A stretch of 64,000 bases of DNA, taken from Nostoc linckia FACHB-104. Lineage in GTDB: Bacteria; Cyanobacteriota; Cyanobacteriia; Cyanobacteriales; Nostocaceae. The translations under genes and the position numbers were made by a program. Of this stretch, positions 17,229 to 25,043 are shown one piece after another. Every line of letters starts with the position of its first letter. Position 1 is the stretch's first letter. A model generated the notes under the pieces. The model had not been told where the DNA came from, did not search any database, and worked only from the letters and a program-made list of their open reading frames with translations. The stretch spans positions 1-64,000 of the forward strand of contig NZ_JACJQJ010000010.1 in assembly GCF_014696615.1 (NCBI RefSeq), written 5' to 3'.

Positions 17229-17849
17229 TTAAAACAAAGTGAGAATATACACTAGGGTGAAGAGAATAATCCAGATGATGTCTACAAAGTGCCAGTAAAT
17301 TTCTGCCATTTCAATGCCAGTATGTTTGGTAGCAGAATAATGACCTTCGCGGCGCGATCGCCACAACACACCTAAGATTAATAACAGTCCCACAAACACG
17401 TGCAAACCGTGGAATCCTGTCATTAAATAAAAGCAGTTGGCGAAGATGTTGGTAGTTAGGCCGTATCCTAATGTGGCGTACTCGTAAACCTGTCCACCTA
17501 AGAAAACTGCGCCCATGATTGCAGTGAGGATGTACCAAAACCGCATACCATTGACGCTATTCTTTTTAATCGCCTGATCACCGAAGTGAATGACGAAACT
17601 GCTAGACACCAGAATAATGGTGTTAATTGCAGGTACAAATAGTTCTACCTCTGTACCTTCGGGAGGCCAAACTGCTGCGCCACCTCTCAAGTACAAGTAA
17701 GTAGCAAAAAATCCCCCAAACATTAGGGATTCCGAAACTAGAAAAGTCAACAATCCCCAGACTCGTAAATCTGGATGATGTTCTTGGTGATGTTCGCTGG
17801 TGGTTGCGATGGTCATATTGTTGATGTAGTGGTCATGAACTGCATACAA
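17229..17849 (-). CDS. ctaE: Cytochrome c oxidase subunit III
   Basis: 206-aa membrane protein with about five helices, the short cyanobacterial form. Motifs: LRVWGLLTFLVSESLMFGGFFATYLYLR, GFHGLHVFVGLLLILGVLWR and EIYWHFVDIIWIILFTLVYIL. It stabilises the aa3-type oxidase core. It is third in the ctaC-ctaD-ctaE (coxBAC) operon, about 110 bp after ctaD. The neighbouring patB/fdxB genes suggest the heterocyst-associated oxidase (coxBAC2 type). Confidence 0.96.
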   Translation of the reverse strand: MYAVHDHYINNMTIATTSEHHQEHHPDLRVWGLLTFLVSESLMFGGFFATYLYLRGGAAVWPPEGTEVELFVPAINTIILVSSSFVIHFGDQAIKKNSVNGMRFWYILTAIMGAVFLGGQVYEYATLGYGLTTNIFANCFYLMTGFHGLHVFVGLLLILGVLWRSRREGHYSATKHTGIEMAEIYWHFVDIIWIILFTLVYILTLF

Positions 17850-17858
17850 AGAAGGGAC

Positions 17859-17930
17859 TCAATACTTGTCGGTTAAAGGGAAAAAGGGGAATGGGAAAAG
17901 GGAAAGAAAAAACCTTTAACCCTTAACCTA
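17859..17930. repeat. TCGGTTAAGGGG element, copy 1
   Basis: Begins TCAATACTTGTCGGTTAAAG, runs through GGGAAAAGGGAAAGAAAAAACC and ends in AACCCTTAACC. Copies are at 24522, 41885 and 53564. It lies between ctaD and ctaE. Confidence 0.85.
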
Positions 17931-17964
17931 GTCCCTAATCCCTAGTCCCTAGTCCCTAATCCCT
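17926..17964. repeat. STRR (CCCTAGT/CCCTAAT)n
   Basis: Heptamer array directly after the ctaD stop codon. It continues from the TCGGTTAAGGGG element. Confidence 0.85.
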
Positions 17965-19645
17965 AAGCACTAACTTCTGGGGTGGCGACTGGCACACTAT
18001 CACTATGACCGTAGTCGTAAGGGCCGTGGGTGACAACGGGCAATACTTCCCAGTTTTCAATGGCTGGTGGTGAGCTGGTTGTCCATTCTAAGGTCAAAGC
18101 TTCCCAAGGGTTATCACCTGCCAAGGGCCCTTTCATCCAGCTTTGGATGATGTTGATGGTGAAGGGAATAACGGAAAGTCCCAAGATGATTGAACCAAAG
18201 GTACAAATCTGATTAAGATCAATAAACTGGGGATCGTACATTGCTACTCGGCGGGGCATTCCTTGTAAACCTAACTCGTGCATCGGTAAGAATGTGAGGT
18301 TAGTACCGATGAAGGTGAGGCCAAAGTGAATGCGTCCCCAAACTTCATTGAGTTTCCGTCCGGTCATTTTGGGGAACCAGTGATAAATCCCGGCGTAAAT
18401 CCCAAATACAGAACCGCCAAATAGGACGTAGTGGAAGTGTGCCACTACATAATATGTGTCGTGGACATGAACATCAAAGGGGGCTGTTCCCATTGTCACG
18501 CCGCTTAAACCGCCCATAACAAACATGGACAATAAGCCGATCGCAAACAGCATGGCACTGGTAAAGCGAATCTTACCACCCCATAATGTGGCGACCCAAC
18601 CAAAAATCTTTACGCCTGTAGGAACGGCGACGATTAAGGTGGAGATGGTGAAGAACATCCGCATCCAACCAGGTGTACCACTGGTAAACATGTGGTGTAC
18701 CCAGACGAACAAACCGACAACGCAAATAGCCAAGCTGGAATAAGCGATCGCTTTATAGCCGAAAATTGGCTTACGGGCGTGAACGGGAATGACTTCGGAC
18801 ATGATGCCGAAGATAGGCAGAATCATTAAATATACTGCCGGGTGAGAATAGAACCAGAACAGATGTTGATAAAGGACAACGTTACCGCCTGCATCTGGTT
18901 TAAAGAAAGAAGTACCAAAGTTGAGGTCAAACAATAACAGCACTAAACCAGCAGCTAACACAGGTGTAGATACAAGTGCTAGTACGGAAGTAGCTAAAAT
19001 TGCCCAGCAGAATAAAGGTAGTTGATCCCATTTCATGCTGGGAACCTTCATCATCAAAATGGTGATGACAAAGTTCAATGAACCCAAAATTGAGGAAGTT
19101 CCCACCAACACGATCGCCAAAATCCACATACTTTGGGCGATGGGTGCTGTGACTAAACTTAAGGGTGGGTAAGCTGTCCAACCAGATTGAGAACCGCCAA
19201 AGATAAAACTAGCTAGCAGTAATAAACCTGCTGGTGGGTTTAACCAAAAGGCGATCGCATTCAGTTTGGGGAAAGCCATATCTCTAGCACCAATCATCAA
19301 CGGTACTAGGAAGTTACCAAATCCCCCAATGGCGCTAGGAACGATCCACAAGAAAATCATGATCGTTCCATGATTGGTCATGAAAGCGTTGTACAGATTC
19401 GGGTCGAGCAAATCTGCTTCAGGTGTTGCTAACTCTACACGGATAGCCATCGCCATCAAGCCACCGATGAGATAGAACACAAACGCCGTCACTAGGTATT
19501 GAATCCCAATTACCTTATGATCGACATTAAACGTGAAGTAGTCCTGCCATTTCCACGCTTTGGGGTGAGAAGTGTGAGCAACCGCCAGAGTTTGCGACTG
19601 ATTCTTATCTGGTGGCGTATTCCGAGAAGATTTTACTTTTGTCAT
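17963..19645 (-). CDS. ctaD: Cytochrome c oxidase subunit I
   Basis: 560-aa, 12-helix catalytic subunit of a haem-copper oxidase. It reduces O2 to water and pumps protons. Diagnostic segments: MTNHGTIMIFLWIVPSAIGGFGN (low-spin haem His), FWFYSHPAVYLMILPIFGI (CuB His, Tyr), VWVHHMFTSG (CuB His pair) and YVVAHFHYVLFGG (haem ligands). A cytoplasmic N-terminal extension of about 30 residues precedes FTFNVDHKVIGIQY. It lies between ctaC and ctaE on the minus strand, separated by repeats of about 100 bp. Confidence 0.97.
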   Translation of the reverse strand: MTKVKSSRNTPPDKNQSQTLAVAHTSHPKAWKWQDYFTFNVDHKVIGIQYLVTAFVFYLIGGLMAMAIRVELATPEADLLDPNLYNAFMTNHGTIMIFLWIVPSAIGGFGNFLVPLMIGARDMAFPKLNAIAFWLNPPAGLLLLASFIFGGSQSGWTAYPPLSLVTAPIAQSMWILAIVLVGTSSILGSLNFVITILMMKVPSMKWDQLPLFCWAILATSVLALVSTPVLAAGLVLLLFDLNFGTSFFKPDAGGNVVLYQHLFWFYSHPAVYLMILPIFGIMSEVIPVHARKPIFGYKAIAYSSLAICVVGLFVWVHHMFTSGTPGWMRMFFTISTLIVAVPTGVKIFGWVATLWGGKIRFTSAMLFAIGLLSMFVMGGLSGVTMGTAPFDVHVHDTYYVVAHFHYVLFGGSVFGIYAGIYHWFPKMTGRKLNEVWGRIHFGLTFIGTNLTFLPMHELGLQGMPRRVAMYDPQFIDLNQICTFGSIILGLSVIPFTINIIQSWMKGPLAGDNPWEALTLEWTTSSPPAIENWEVLPVVTHGPYDYGHSDSVPVATPEVSA

Positions 19646-19717
19646 ATTTTTACGCTACGCAAAGTCTAGGGTCAAAAGTCCAATGTCCAAGGTGATTAAT
19701 TTTGACTTTTGAGTACA

Positions 19718-19735
19718 GACGCGATTAATCGCGTC
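19718..19735. repeat. Palindromic dispersed repeat, site 4
   Basis: Perfect 18-bp palindrome GACGCGATTAATCGCGTC between ctaC and ctaD. It is flanked by TTTTGAGTACA and TCTCC, and AAAGTCCAATGTCCAAGG lies nearby. Confidence 0.9.
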
Positions 19736-19749
19736 TCTCCAACCCTTAA

Positions 19750-20727
19750 CTAATGACCATTAACCATTGACTCTAGAGTTGCTGCACTTACTCCCAAATC
19801 TTTGACGTGGGGGGCGAGAAACTCTGATGGGGATAAATCGGCTGGGTTCACCGCAATTGCTTGATGCAAGTCTTGCTTTTGGGCAATTTTGTTTTCTGTT
19901 AGCCAGCTGTCATACTCTTCGGGTGTGTGGACAATAACTTGCGATCGCATTGAGCCGTGGTAACCGCCACACAGTTCTGTACAAACGATGGGATATGTAC
20001 CTGTTTTGGTAGCCACGAAACGCAATTGTGTAGGTATTCCCGGAATTGCATCTTGTTTCACCCGGAATTGTGGCACCCAAAATGAGTGAATTACATCCTG
20101 TGCTGACAGGTTGAGTTGTACATCCGCACCAATAGGTACGTGTAATTCCCCGGCGGAAATTCCTTGCTGGGGATAATCAAACAACCAAGCAAACTGCATC
20201 CCAGTTACATTCACAACTAAATCGGCTGCTTTATCTTGAGTTGTGGATGTTGCACCAATACCGATAGTAGGTGTAGTTGCAGATGCCAAAGAATTATCCA
20301 GAGGTGCAGCGATCGCACTCCCTTTCATCTGAGCCACATGAGCCGCACCATGAGGATGTCCCCCTGGCTCCAAACCTCCCATCCGGTTAAAAACATCTAC
20401 ACTGTAGATGCCCAAACAAACTACAATCAGCGTTGGGATAGCAGTCCAAAAAATTTCTAGGGGAACATTGCCTTCAACCCGCACACCATCGGTATTATCT
20501 CCCTGACGGCGGCGGTACTTAATCAAGAAAATCACAATCGTTCCTTCTACTACCAAGAAAAGAGCGATCGCAATGGTAAACATGATGTTGAAAAAACCAT
20601 CTACCAAAGGCGCTTGCAGCGACGCTTCTACCGGCAGTAGAGAATGGTTATGACCAATCCAAATGCTGATTGCTGTCACAATAATGCCAGCAACCAGAGT
20701 CCATAGTGAAACAGGAATTTGTTCCAT
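19750..20727 (-). CDS. ctaC: Cytochrome c oxidase subunit II
   Basis: 325-aa subunit that takes electrons from cytochrome c or plastocyanin. Two N-terminal helices (about 8-27 and 45-70) anchor a periplasmic/lumenal cupredoxin domain with the binuclear CuA site: VIHSFWVPQFRVKQDAIPG (His) and YPIVCTELCGGYHGSMRSQV (Cys, Glu, Cys, His, Met). An extra 50-residue Gly/Ala/His-rich loop (about 115-165) interrupts the domain start. First gene of the coxBAC operon; its leader holds facing STRR arms. Confidence 0.96.
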   Translation of the reverse strand: MEQIPVSLWTLVAGIIVTAISIWIGHNHSLLPVEASLQAPLVDGFFNIMFTIAIALFLVVEGTIVIFLIKYRRRQGDNTDGVRVEGNVPLEIFWTAIPTLIVVCLGIYSVDVFNRMGGLEPGGHPHGAAHVAQMKGSAIAAPLDNSLASATTPTIGIGATSTTQDKAADLVVNVTGMQFAWLFDYPQQGISAGELHVPIGADVQLNLSAQDVIHSFWVPQFRVKQDAIPGIPTQLRFVATKTGTYPIVCTELCGGYHGSMRSQVIVHTPEEYDSWLTENKIAQKQDLHQAIAVNPADLSPSEFLAPHVKDLGVSAATLESMVNGH

Positions 20728-20751
20728 ACATACTACCTGCTCTGTAAATGC

Positions 20752-20876
20752 TGGGATTGGGGATCGGGGATTGGGTATTGGGTACTGGGTATTGGGTACT
20801 AGAGATTAGAAATTAATTTCTCACATTCCCCAGTCCCTAGTCACCAGTCCCCAGTCCCTAGTCACCAGTCCCCATT
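20752..20876. repeat. Facing STRR arms upstream of ctaC
   Basis: A GGGATTG/GGGTATT/GGGTACT array (20757-20800) faces a CCCCAGT/CCCTAGT/CACCAGT array (20829-20875). Between them is AGAAATTAATTTCT, a perfect palindrome, so the whole could fold as a long hairpin in the ctaC leader. Confidence 0.85.
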
Positions 20877-21193
20877 TTGTCTCTCATTATGTTTGTAACT
20901 TACCCCTATAAAAATTGGGGGAATTTTCCAAATGTCTTCACATCCTTTCCCCCAAAAAATTAAAACTATATCTTTGTTTTGATGACAAAAAAGACTAGAA
21001 TTTGTACCGAAAGCTATTCATGGAGAGTGCTTTTGGTTCTAATATTAATTTAACTGCCTGAACTATAATTATGGATTTGTTAATAGATAACAGTTTGCCA
21101 TTTACAATATTGTTTACTACGAACTTTTTACCAATTTCGATTCAAAATCTATTGTGGCACAGCATAAATAACTACATAGTGCGTAGTGCGTAG

Positions 21194-21220
21194 GGTGCGT
21201 TAGCGATAGCGTAACGCACC
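21194..21220. repeat. GGTGCGTTA hairpin
   Basis: Perfect 9-bp arms GGTGCGTTA (21194-21202) and TAACGCACC (21212-21220), preceded by GTAGTGCGTAG. A related hairpin is at 39812-39839 and related termini occur in the 21320-21467 element. Confidence 0.8.
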
Positions 21221-21319
21221 TTTGGTATACTTTTCGTGCATTACTACAAAATACTGAGATTTTTATAGAAATCAAATGAGCGAATTTTACTCAGAGACCA
21301 TTTATAAAGTAAATCTTAA

Positions 21320-21467
21320 GTAGGGTGTGTTACGGCTATGAAAGGATTTGGGACACAGAGACAATGGAATTTAGCCGTAACGCACCGCCGCGTGGATGAT
21401 GCGTTAGGCGCTAGGATAGTTCTTTCGTGACAAATCATATTGGAAACCAGCGCCTAACACATCCTAC
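21320..21467. mobile_element. MITE-like element with GTAGGGTGTGTTA ends
   Basis: 148 bp with 13-bp terminal inverted repeats, GTAGGGTGTGTTA (21320-21332) and TAACACATCCTAC (21455-21467), with one mismatch. Internal arms TTACGGCT/AGCCGTAA and GCGTTAGGCGC/GCGCCTAAC are also present. No coding capacity. Confidence 0.65.
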
Positions 21468-21596
21468 GATCATTTTATTTTTACTTTATAAATAACCTCT
21501 CAAATAAGAGTTATGGATAGAGATTTATACCCCATCCATAACCAAATGACCTTTAGAGGTCTGATAATACACCACTTATTAATTACGAATTCGTAA

Positions 21597-21890
21597 TTAA
21601 TTATTCAATGGAGCGTGGGTGTAGCAATTTTTAGGACAAATACGTGAGCAAGCTTCGCAACCAATACAATTTTCAGGGGTTGCAACAACCATTACCTTGC
21701 GTTCAATTTCTTCATCATCTTCATCTTCAACAAATTCGCCTTCTTCGTTGAGCGCTTTCAAATCAAGCACATTATACCCGCAGGCTTTCATGCATCTGCC
21801 ACAGCCGATACATTTATCCTTATCGATTGATTGGGCGAATTTGGGAGTCCAAGTTTTACCTCCAAAGGTCAATCCTGTTAGTTGTGCCAT
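21597..21890 (-). CDS. fdxB: Ferredoxin III, nif-specific
   Basis: 97-aa 2[4Fe-4S] ferredoxin. Two cysteine clusters: [16 protein letters not shown] and [16 protein letters not shown], separated by an acidic insert ([11 protein letters not shown]) typical of the FdxB family. It is an electron donor for nitrogenase assembly or function, so it points to a diazotroph. GAGGA precedes the start (GAGGATTTATTCATG). It lies alone between the cox operon and the divergent patB gene, away from any nif structural gene in this window. Confidence 0.93.
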   Translation of the reverse strand: MAQLTGLTFGGKTWTPKFAQSIDKDKCIGCGRCMKACGYNVLDLKALNEEGEFVEDEDDEEIERKVMVVATPENCIGCEACSRICPKNCYTHAPLNN

Positions 21891-22908
21891 GAATAAATCC
21901 TCGGCAATTTTGCCTACAAATATGTTTGTGCTTTAATCATCATCCTAACTTAATCTTAATAGTCTATTTTTGGTAATAAACAATGTTTTTTGTCTCATCA
22001 AAGTTTTATGACTTATATCAAGTATTACTTGTTTTTTTATTGACTTTTTTAATTGCTAAAATATAGCAACTATTATTTTCAATTCCTATCATCTCTACTC
22101 TTCTGCTTTGATAAATAAACGGTAGGCAGAAATGATTTAGCGCCGCATGATGAGGTTTTACTGCTGAAAATACATGATTAATGAATGGTTTTTAATAAAA
22201 TATAAAATCAACTAACTGAATCTTTTATGAGGATACAAGCATGGTATTTATACAATTCATGCCCTTGCAAAATTAATATTTTTCTGCTGATTCCAAAAAC
22301 CTTTAGATAACAGTGTTGAGATATACAGATGCCTTGAATATTGAAAGCGATCGCCCAGATAACTAAAATAGTTATTATCCCAATCTTTTTACCATAATCT
22401 GAAATTAGCAGTTGATACAAATACAAATAAAATGAATGTGATTATTGCACATTAAACCAAATTATATTGCAAGCTTGATTTATGAAAAGAACTGTAATCA
22501 CGATTGCAGAACATAAAGTAATGTAAAATATTAAAATTATTAATAAATAAGTTGAATACCATTAACAGTAAGGTCTGATGTTCGCAAAAAACAGTTTGGG
22601 TAAGATTTTAAGGTCAAAGAATAACTATTTTCTAAATATCTAAAACTAAAGTTGTGAAAAACCAGTTCTAAGCTCATTGTGAACAAATTTCTCAATATGA
22701 TTATGAAATCTATAGTTAATAAAGAACTAATAAGAGGCTCAGGTGAAAAGCCATAAATAACTCCAAGTGGATGCAATTTCTCAAACAAGAAAATCTTTTC
22801 TTGTTAGCAAAATAATTTGGTAGCGAGTCGTGAATCTCATTCAACGAGAGGACACATCCTGGGGAGACTTGAGCCAAACATCTCAACGAGTATAGTTGGA
22901 AGTGCATT
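21891..22908. other. Divergent fdxB-patB intergenic region, 1 kb
   Basis: AT-rich (clearly more so than the genes), with no supported gene; short open frames here show no recognisable product. It must contain both the fdxB and patB promoters. I did not find a clean NtcA box (GTA-N8-TAC). One HIP1 site at 22347. Its length suggests extended regulatory leaders. Confidence 0.5.
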
Positions 22909-24501
22909 ATGCCGTATACAATTCCTAACAACAGTTGCGTTGGATGTGACAATTGCCGACCCCAATGTCCGACGGGTGCAATCAAAATCGAAAATAATGA
23001 ATATTGGATCGACCCTTGTCTTTGTAACGATTGCGAGGGTTATTATCCCGAACCGCAATGTGTAGCCGCCTGTCCCATAAAATCACCAATTCCGTGGCAA
23101 GCAAAAAAGGGGAGATGTAAAGTAGAACCTAGAGATGCTACCAGCCCAGATTTATTTTCTAACGGCAAGAATAACGCCTTTGCTTCAGCAATTGTGATTT
23201 GGGAAGCTTGTAACGTACTAGCACAGCGCACTTCCTTACATTGGGAAATCGATGAAGCTGGTTATTTATCCTATAGCCGACAAGTTAATCAGGGTAGAGG
23301 TGCGATCGCATTTCATATCCAAGATGCATTAAATAACAGTACTCGCACCACAGACATTGCAGCAATTGAGGCTTTAGATATTAGAGCCGCTTGCATCCAT
23401 CTCATCTTTGCAGCTCATGCTACAGCAGTAGAACAACCTTGGGAGCAAGAGTTTTCCCTTGATGAACGCCAACTAGAGAAATATTTAGGACTAGAAAAAC
23501 GCAAAGACTTGAGCAAAAATGCCAAGCTAGCTTTAATGAAAAACATAGTGCAGCAAGCTTGCTCACTCATAATTTCCGTTGACTGGCCCCAACAAGGAAG
23601 AGTTAATGGCTTCTCCGTCGCCGGAACCCGCTTATGGCATTTAGTAAATATTGAACACCACTTTCAAGAAGATAAGCAAGGATGCAAATACTTAGTGGGG
23701 TTGACTTTTAAAGTCAAAGCCGGAATTTGGGCGCAGCATTTCTTAAATAAACAAGGATGTAAAGAACGCACCGCCTTTTATCAATATGGGATTTTGCCCA
23801 AAACTCTGTTAACTACTATTATGAGCATTTGGCAACAACATGAAGGCGCAGCCAGACTCATGCTGTGGTTACTGTTTAAAACCAAAATGGGACGAGAACA
23901 ACGTATTACTGTCCCTACTTTGCTACGTGTAGCTTACGGTGAAGCAAAAGTCACCTCAGCATCCAGACAAAGAGAAGAACGCAAACGTCTGCTGCGAACC
24001 TTTGAAAGCGACTTAGAAATGCTTAATCACTATGGCATTAAACCTATTTTTGATCCAGTTACCTACCCGATAGAAATTCAACCATTGTGGGCAAAATTAA
24101 TAGATGTCCCCGAAGATCCAGAAGCGGCTTTAGAATTTTGGACAAATGATGGTAACGGCGACACCCGCCTAACAGACACAGGCCCCCGTGGTAAATGGAA
24201 TCTGCTGATGAATGCGCGGATTTTATCGTTTGAGTTACCGACAGAATGGGAGCAACAAAGCTCAGACTCCGACAAAAAGACACGGCGTAACGTTAATAGA
24301 ACCAAGAGAAAACCCAAAACCACAAGCGACTTACTTGGCGAACAGATTTTAGCAGCGCGAAAAAATCTCAACCTTTCCCAGCGAGAATTGGCAAAGTTGA
24401 CAGGTAAAAGCCAAAGCTGGATTCGCGATATCGAAAATGGGCGTTTAAAAGCCAAGTTAGAAGACCAAGCGCTATTGCGGAAAGTACTGAATATGGCTTG
24501 A
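22909..24501 (+). CDS. patB: PatB/CnfR-type nitrogen-fixation regulator (ferredoxin domain plus HTH)
   Basis: 530 aa. Residues 1-60 form a bacterial-type 2[4Fe-4S] ferredoxin domain: Cys10, 13, 16 and 20 (CVGCDNCRPQCP), and a second, atypical cluster with Cys37, 39, 42, 51 and 55. A long unannotated middle region follows. Residues about 475-530 are an XRE-type helix-turn-helix (EQILAARKNLNLSQRELAKLTGKSQSWIRDIENGRL). This architecture and length match PatB of heterocystous cyanobacteria and CnfR, the low-oxygen activator of nif genes. Divergent from fdxB. The oxygen-sensing clusters would let it switch on nif genes in micro-oxic cells (known for the family). Confidence 0.93.
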   Translation: MPYTIPNNSCVGCDNCRPQCPTGAIKIENNEYWIDPCLCNDCEGYYPEPQCVAACPIKSPIPWQAKKGRCKVEPRDATSPDLFSNGKNNAFASAIVIWEACNVLAQRTSLHWEIDEAGYLSYSRQVNQGRGAIAFHIQDALNNSTRTTDIAAIEALDIRAACIHLIFAAHATAVEQPWEQEFSLDERQLEKYLGLEKRKDLSKNAKLALMKNIVQQACSLIISVDWPQQGRVNGFSVAGTRLWHLVNIEHHFQEDKQGCKYLVGLTFKVKAGIWAQHFLNKQGCKERTAFYQYGILPKTLLTTIMSIWQQHEGAARLMLWLLFKTKMGREQRITVPTLLRVAYGEAKVTSASRQREERKRLLRTFESDLEMLNHYGIKPIFDPVTYPIEIQPLWAKLIDVPEDPEAALEFWTNDGNGDTRLTDTGPRGKWNLLMNARILSFELPTEWEQQSSDSDKKTRRNVNRTKRKPKTTSDLLGEQILAARKNLNLSQRELAKLTGKSQSWIRDIENGRLKAKLEDQALLRKVLNMA

Positions 24502-24521
24502 TGGATTTAGTACCAAGACTT

Positions 24522-24592
24522 TTTGGTTAAGGGGAAAAGGGGAATGGGAAAAGGGAAAGAAATAACCTTTCACCCTTAACCTTGAACCTTGT
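24522..24592. repeat. TCGGTTAAGGGG element, copy 2
   Basis: TTGGTTAAGGGGAAAAGGGG then AATGGGAAAAGGGAAAGAAA and a complementary CCTTTCACCCTTAACC end. Lies 20 bp after the patB stop codon and could act as its terminator through the GGTTAAGGG/CCCTTAACC arms. Confidence 0.8.
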
Positions 24593-24697
24593 TCCCAAAA
24601 CCTATTTTGAGTTCAAAACGCTTAACCGAGTAGTATTGGATTTATTACCAGCCGGCATTTTGGCAAAATATTACCGTGCTATCTCAACGCAAGCTGA

Positions 24698-24865
24698 TGC
24701 AATGTTAATGCATCGGGTTACATTGTTAATGCATCATCCTGCAATGCCAATGTATCGCCTTACATTGTTAATGCATCGCCCTACATTGTTAATGTATGGG
24801 GTTACATTGTTAATGTATCGCTCTACAATGCCAATGTATCGCTTTACATTGTTAATGCATCGCCC
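24698..24865. repeat. 21-bp tandem repeat, 8 copies
   Basis: Eight exact-length 21-bp units based on TACATTGTTAATGCATCG plus three variable bases. Every unit keeps AATG near its start and ATGYAT in its core; units 3 and 7 read GCCAATG in place of GTTAATG. Divergence sits mainly in the last three bases. Not a CRISPR: no spacers. Confidence 0.9.
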
Positions 24866-25043
24866 TGCAAAAATTTAACTTGCCTTTTAAGCTAAGTCAT
24901 CAAGGGATAAATCACACAATGGGGTTGAATCTCTTTTAACAGTCAACCGCCAACTATCAACATTTCATCTCTTAGGTAGCAGTTTGACATGATCTGTAAA
25001 ATAGTGTTACTCATGGTATGAAAAAAGTTTCGACTTAGAAAGT

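Larger units (their letters stand above)
20728..21596. other. cox promoter side and repeat-rich gap
   Basis: 870 bp between ctaC (start) and fdxB (end). Contents: facing STRR arms (20752-20876), a GGTGCGTTA hairpin (21194-21220), a MITE-like element (21320-21467), and TAATTACGAATTCGTAATTA, a perfect palindrome ending at the fdxB stop region (21581-21600). The cox promoter should lie right of 20876; no specific box was identified. Confidence 0.6.
24502..25043. other. Repeat-filled gap between patB and the RM system
   Basis: 542 bp. It holds the second TCGGTTAAGGGG element and the 21-bp tandem array. An open frame across the array (24582-24878) is an in-frame by-product of the 21-bp period and not supported as a gene. 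Confidence 0.65.

Noticed and set aside
21891-22908. NtcA-binding box in front of fdxB or patB
   Set aside because: No clean GTA-N8-TAC with a properly spaced -10 element was found by eye; a weight-matrix scan would decide.
22208-22985. Minus-strand open frames between fdxB and patB
   Set aside because: Low-complexity hydrophobic or irregular products, overlapping frames in AT-rich DNA, no ribosome-binding sites.
24698-24865. CRISPR array
   Set aside because: Units are directly adjacent with no unique spacers, and no cas gene is present.
24582-24878. Open frame of 98 codons over the 21-bp array
   Set aside because: The frame stays open only because 21 is a multiple of three; the product is a Met/His/Leu repeat without a plausible start site.
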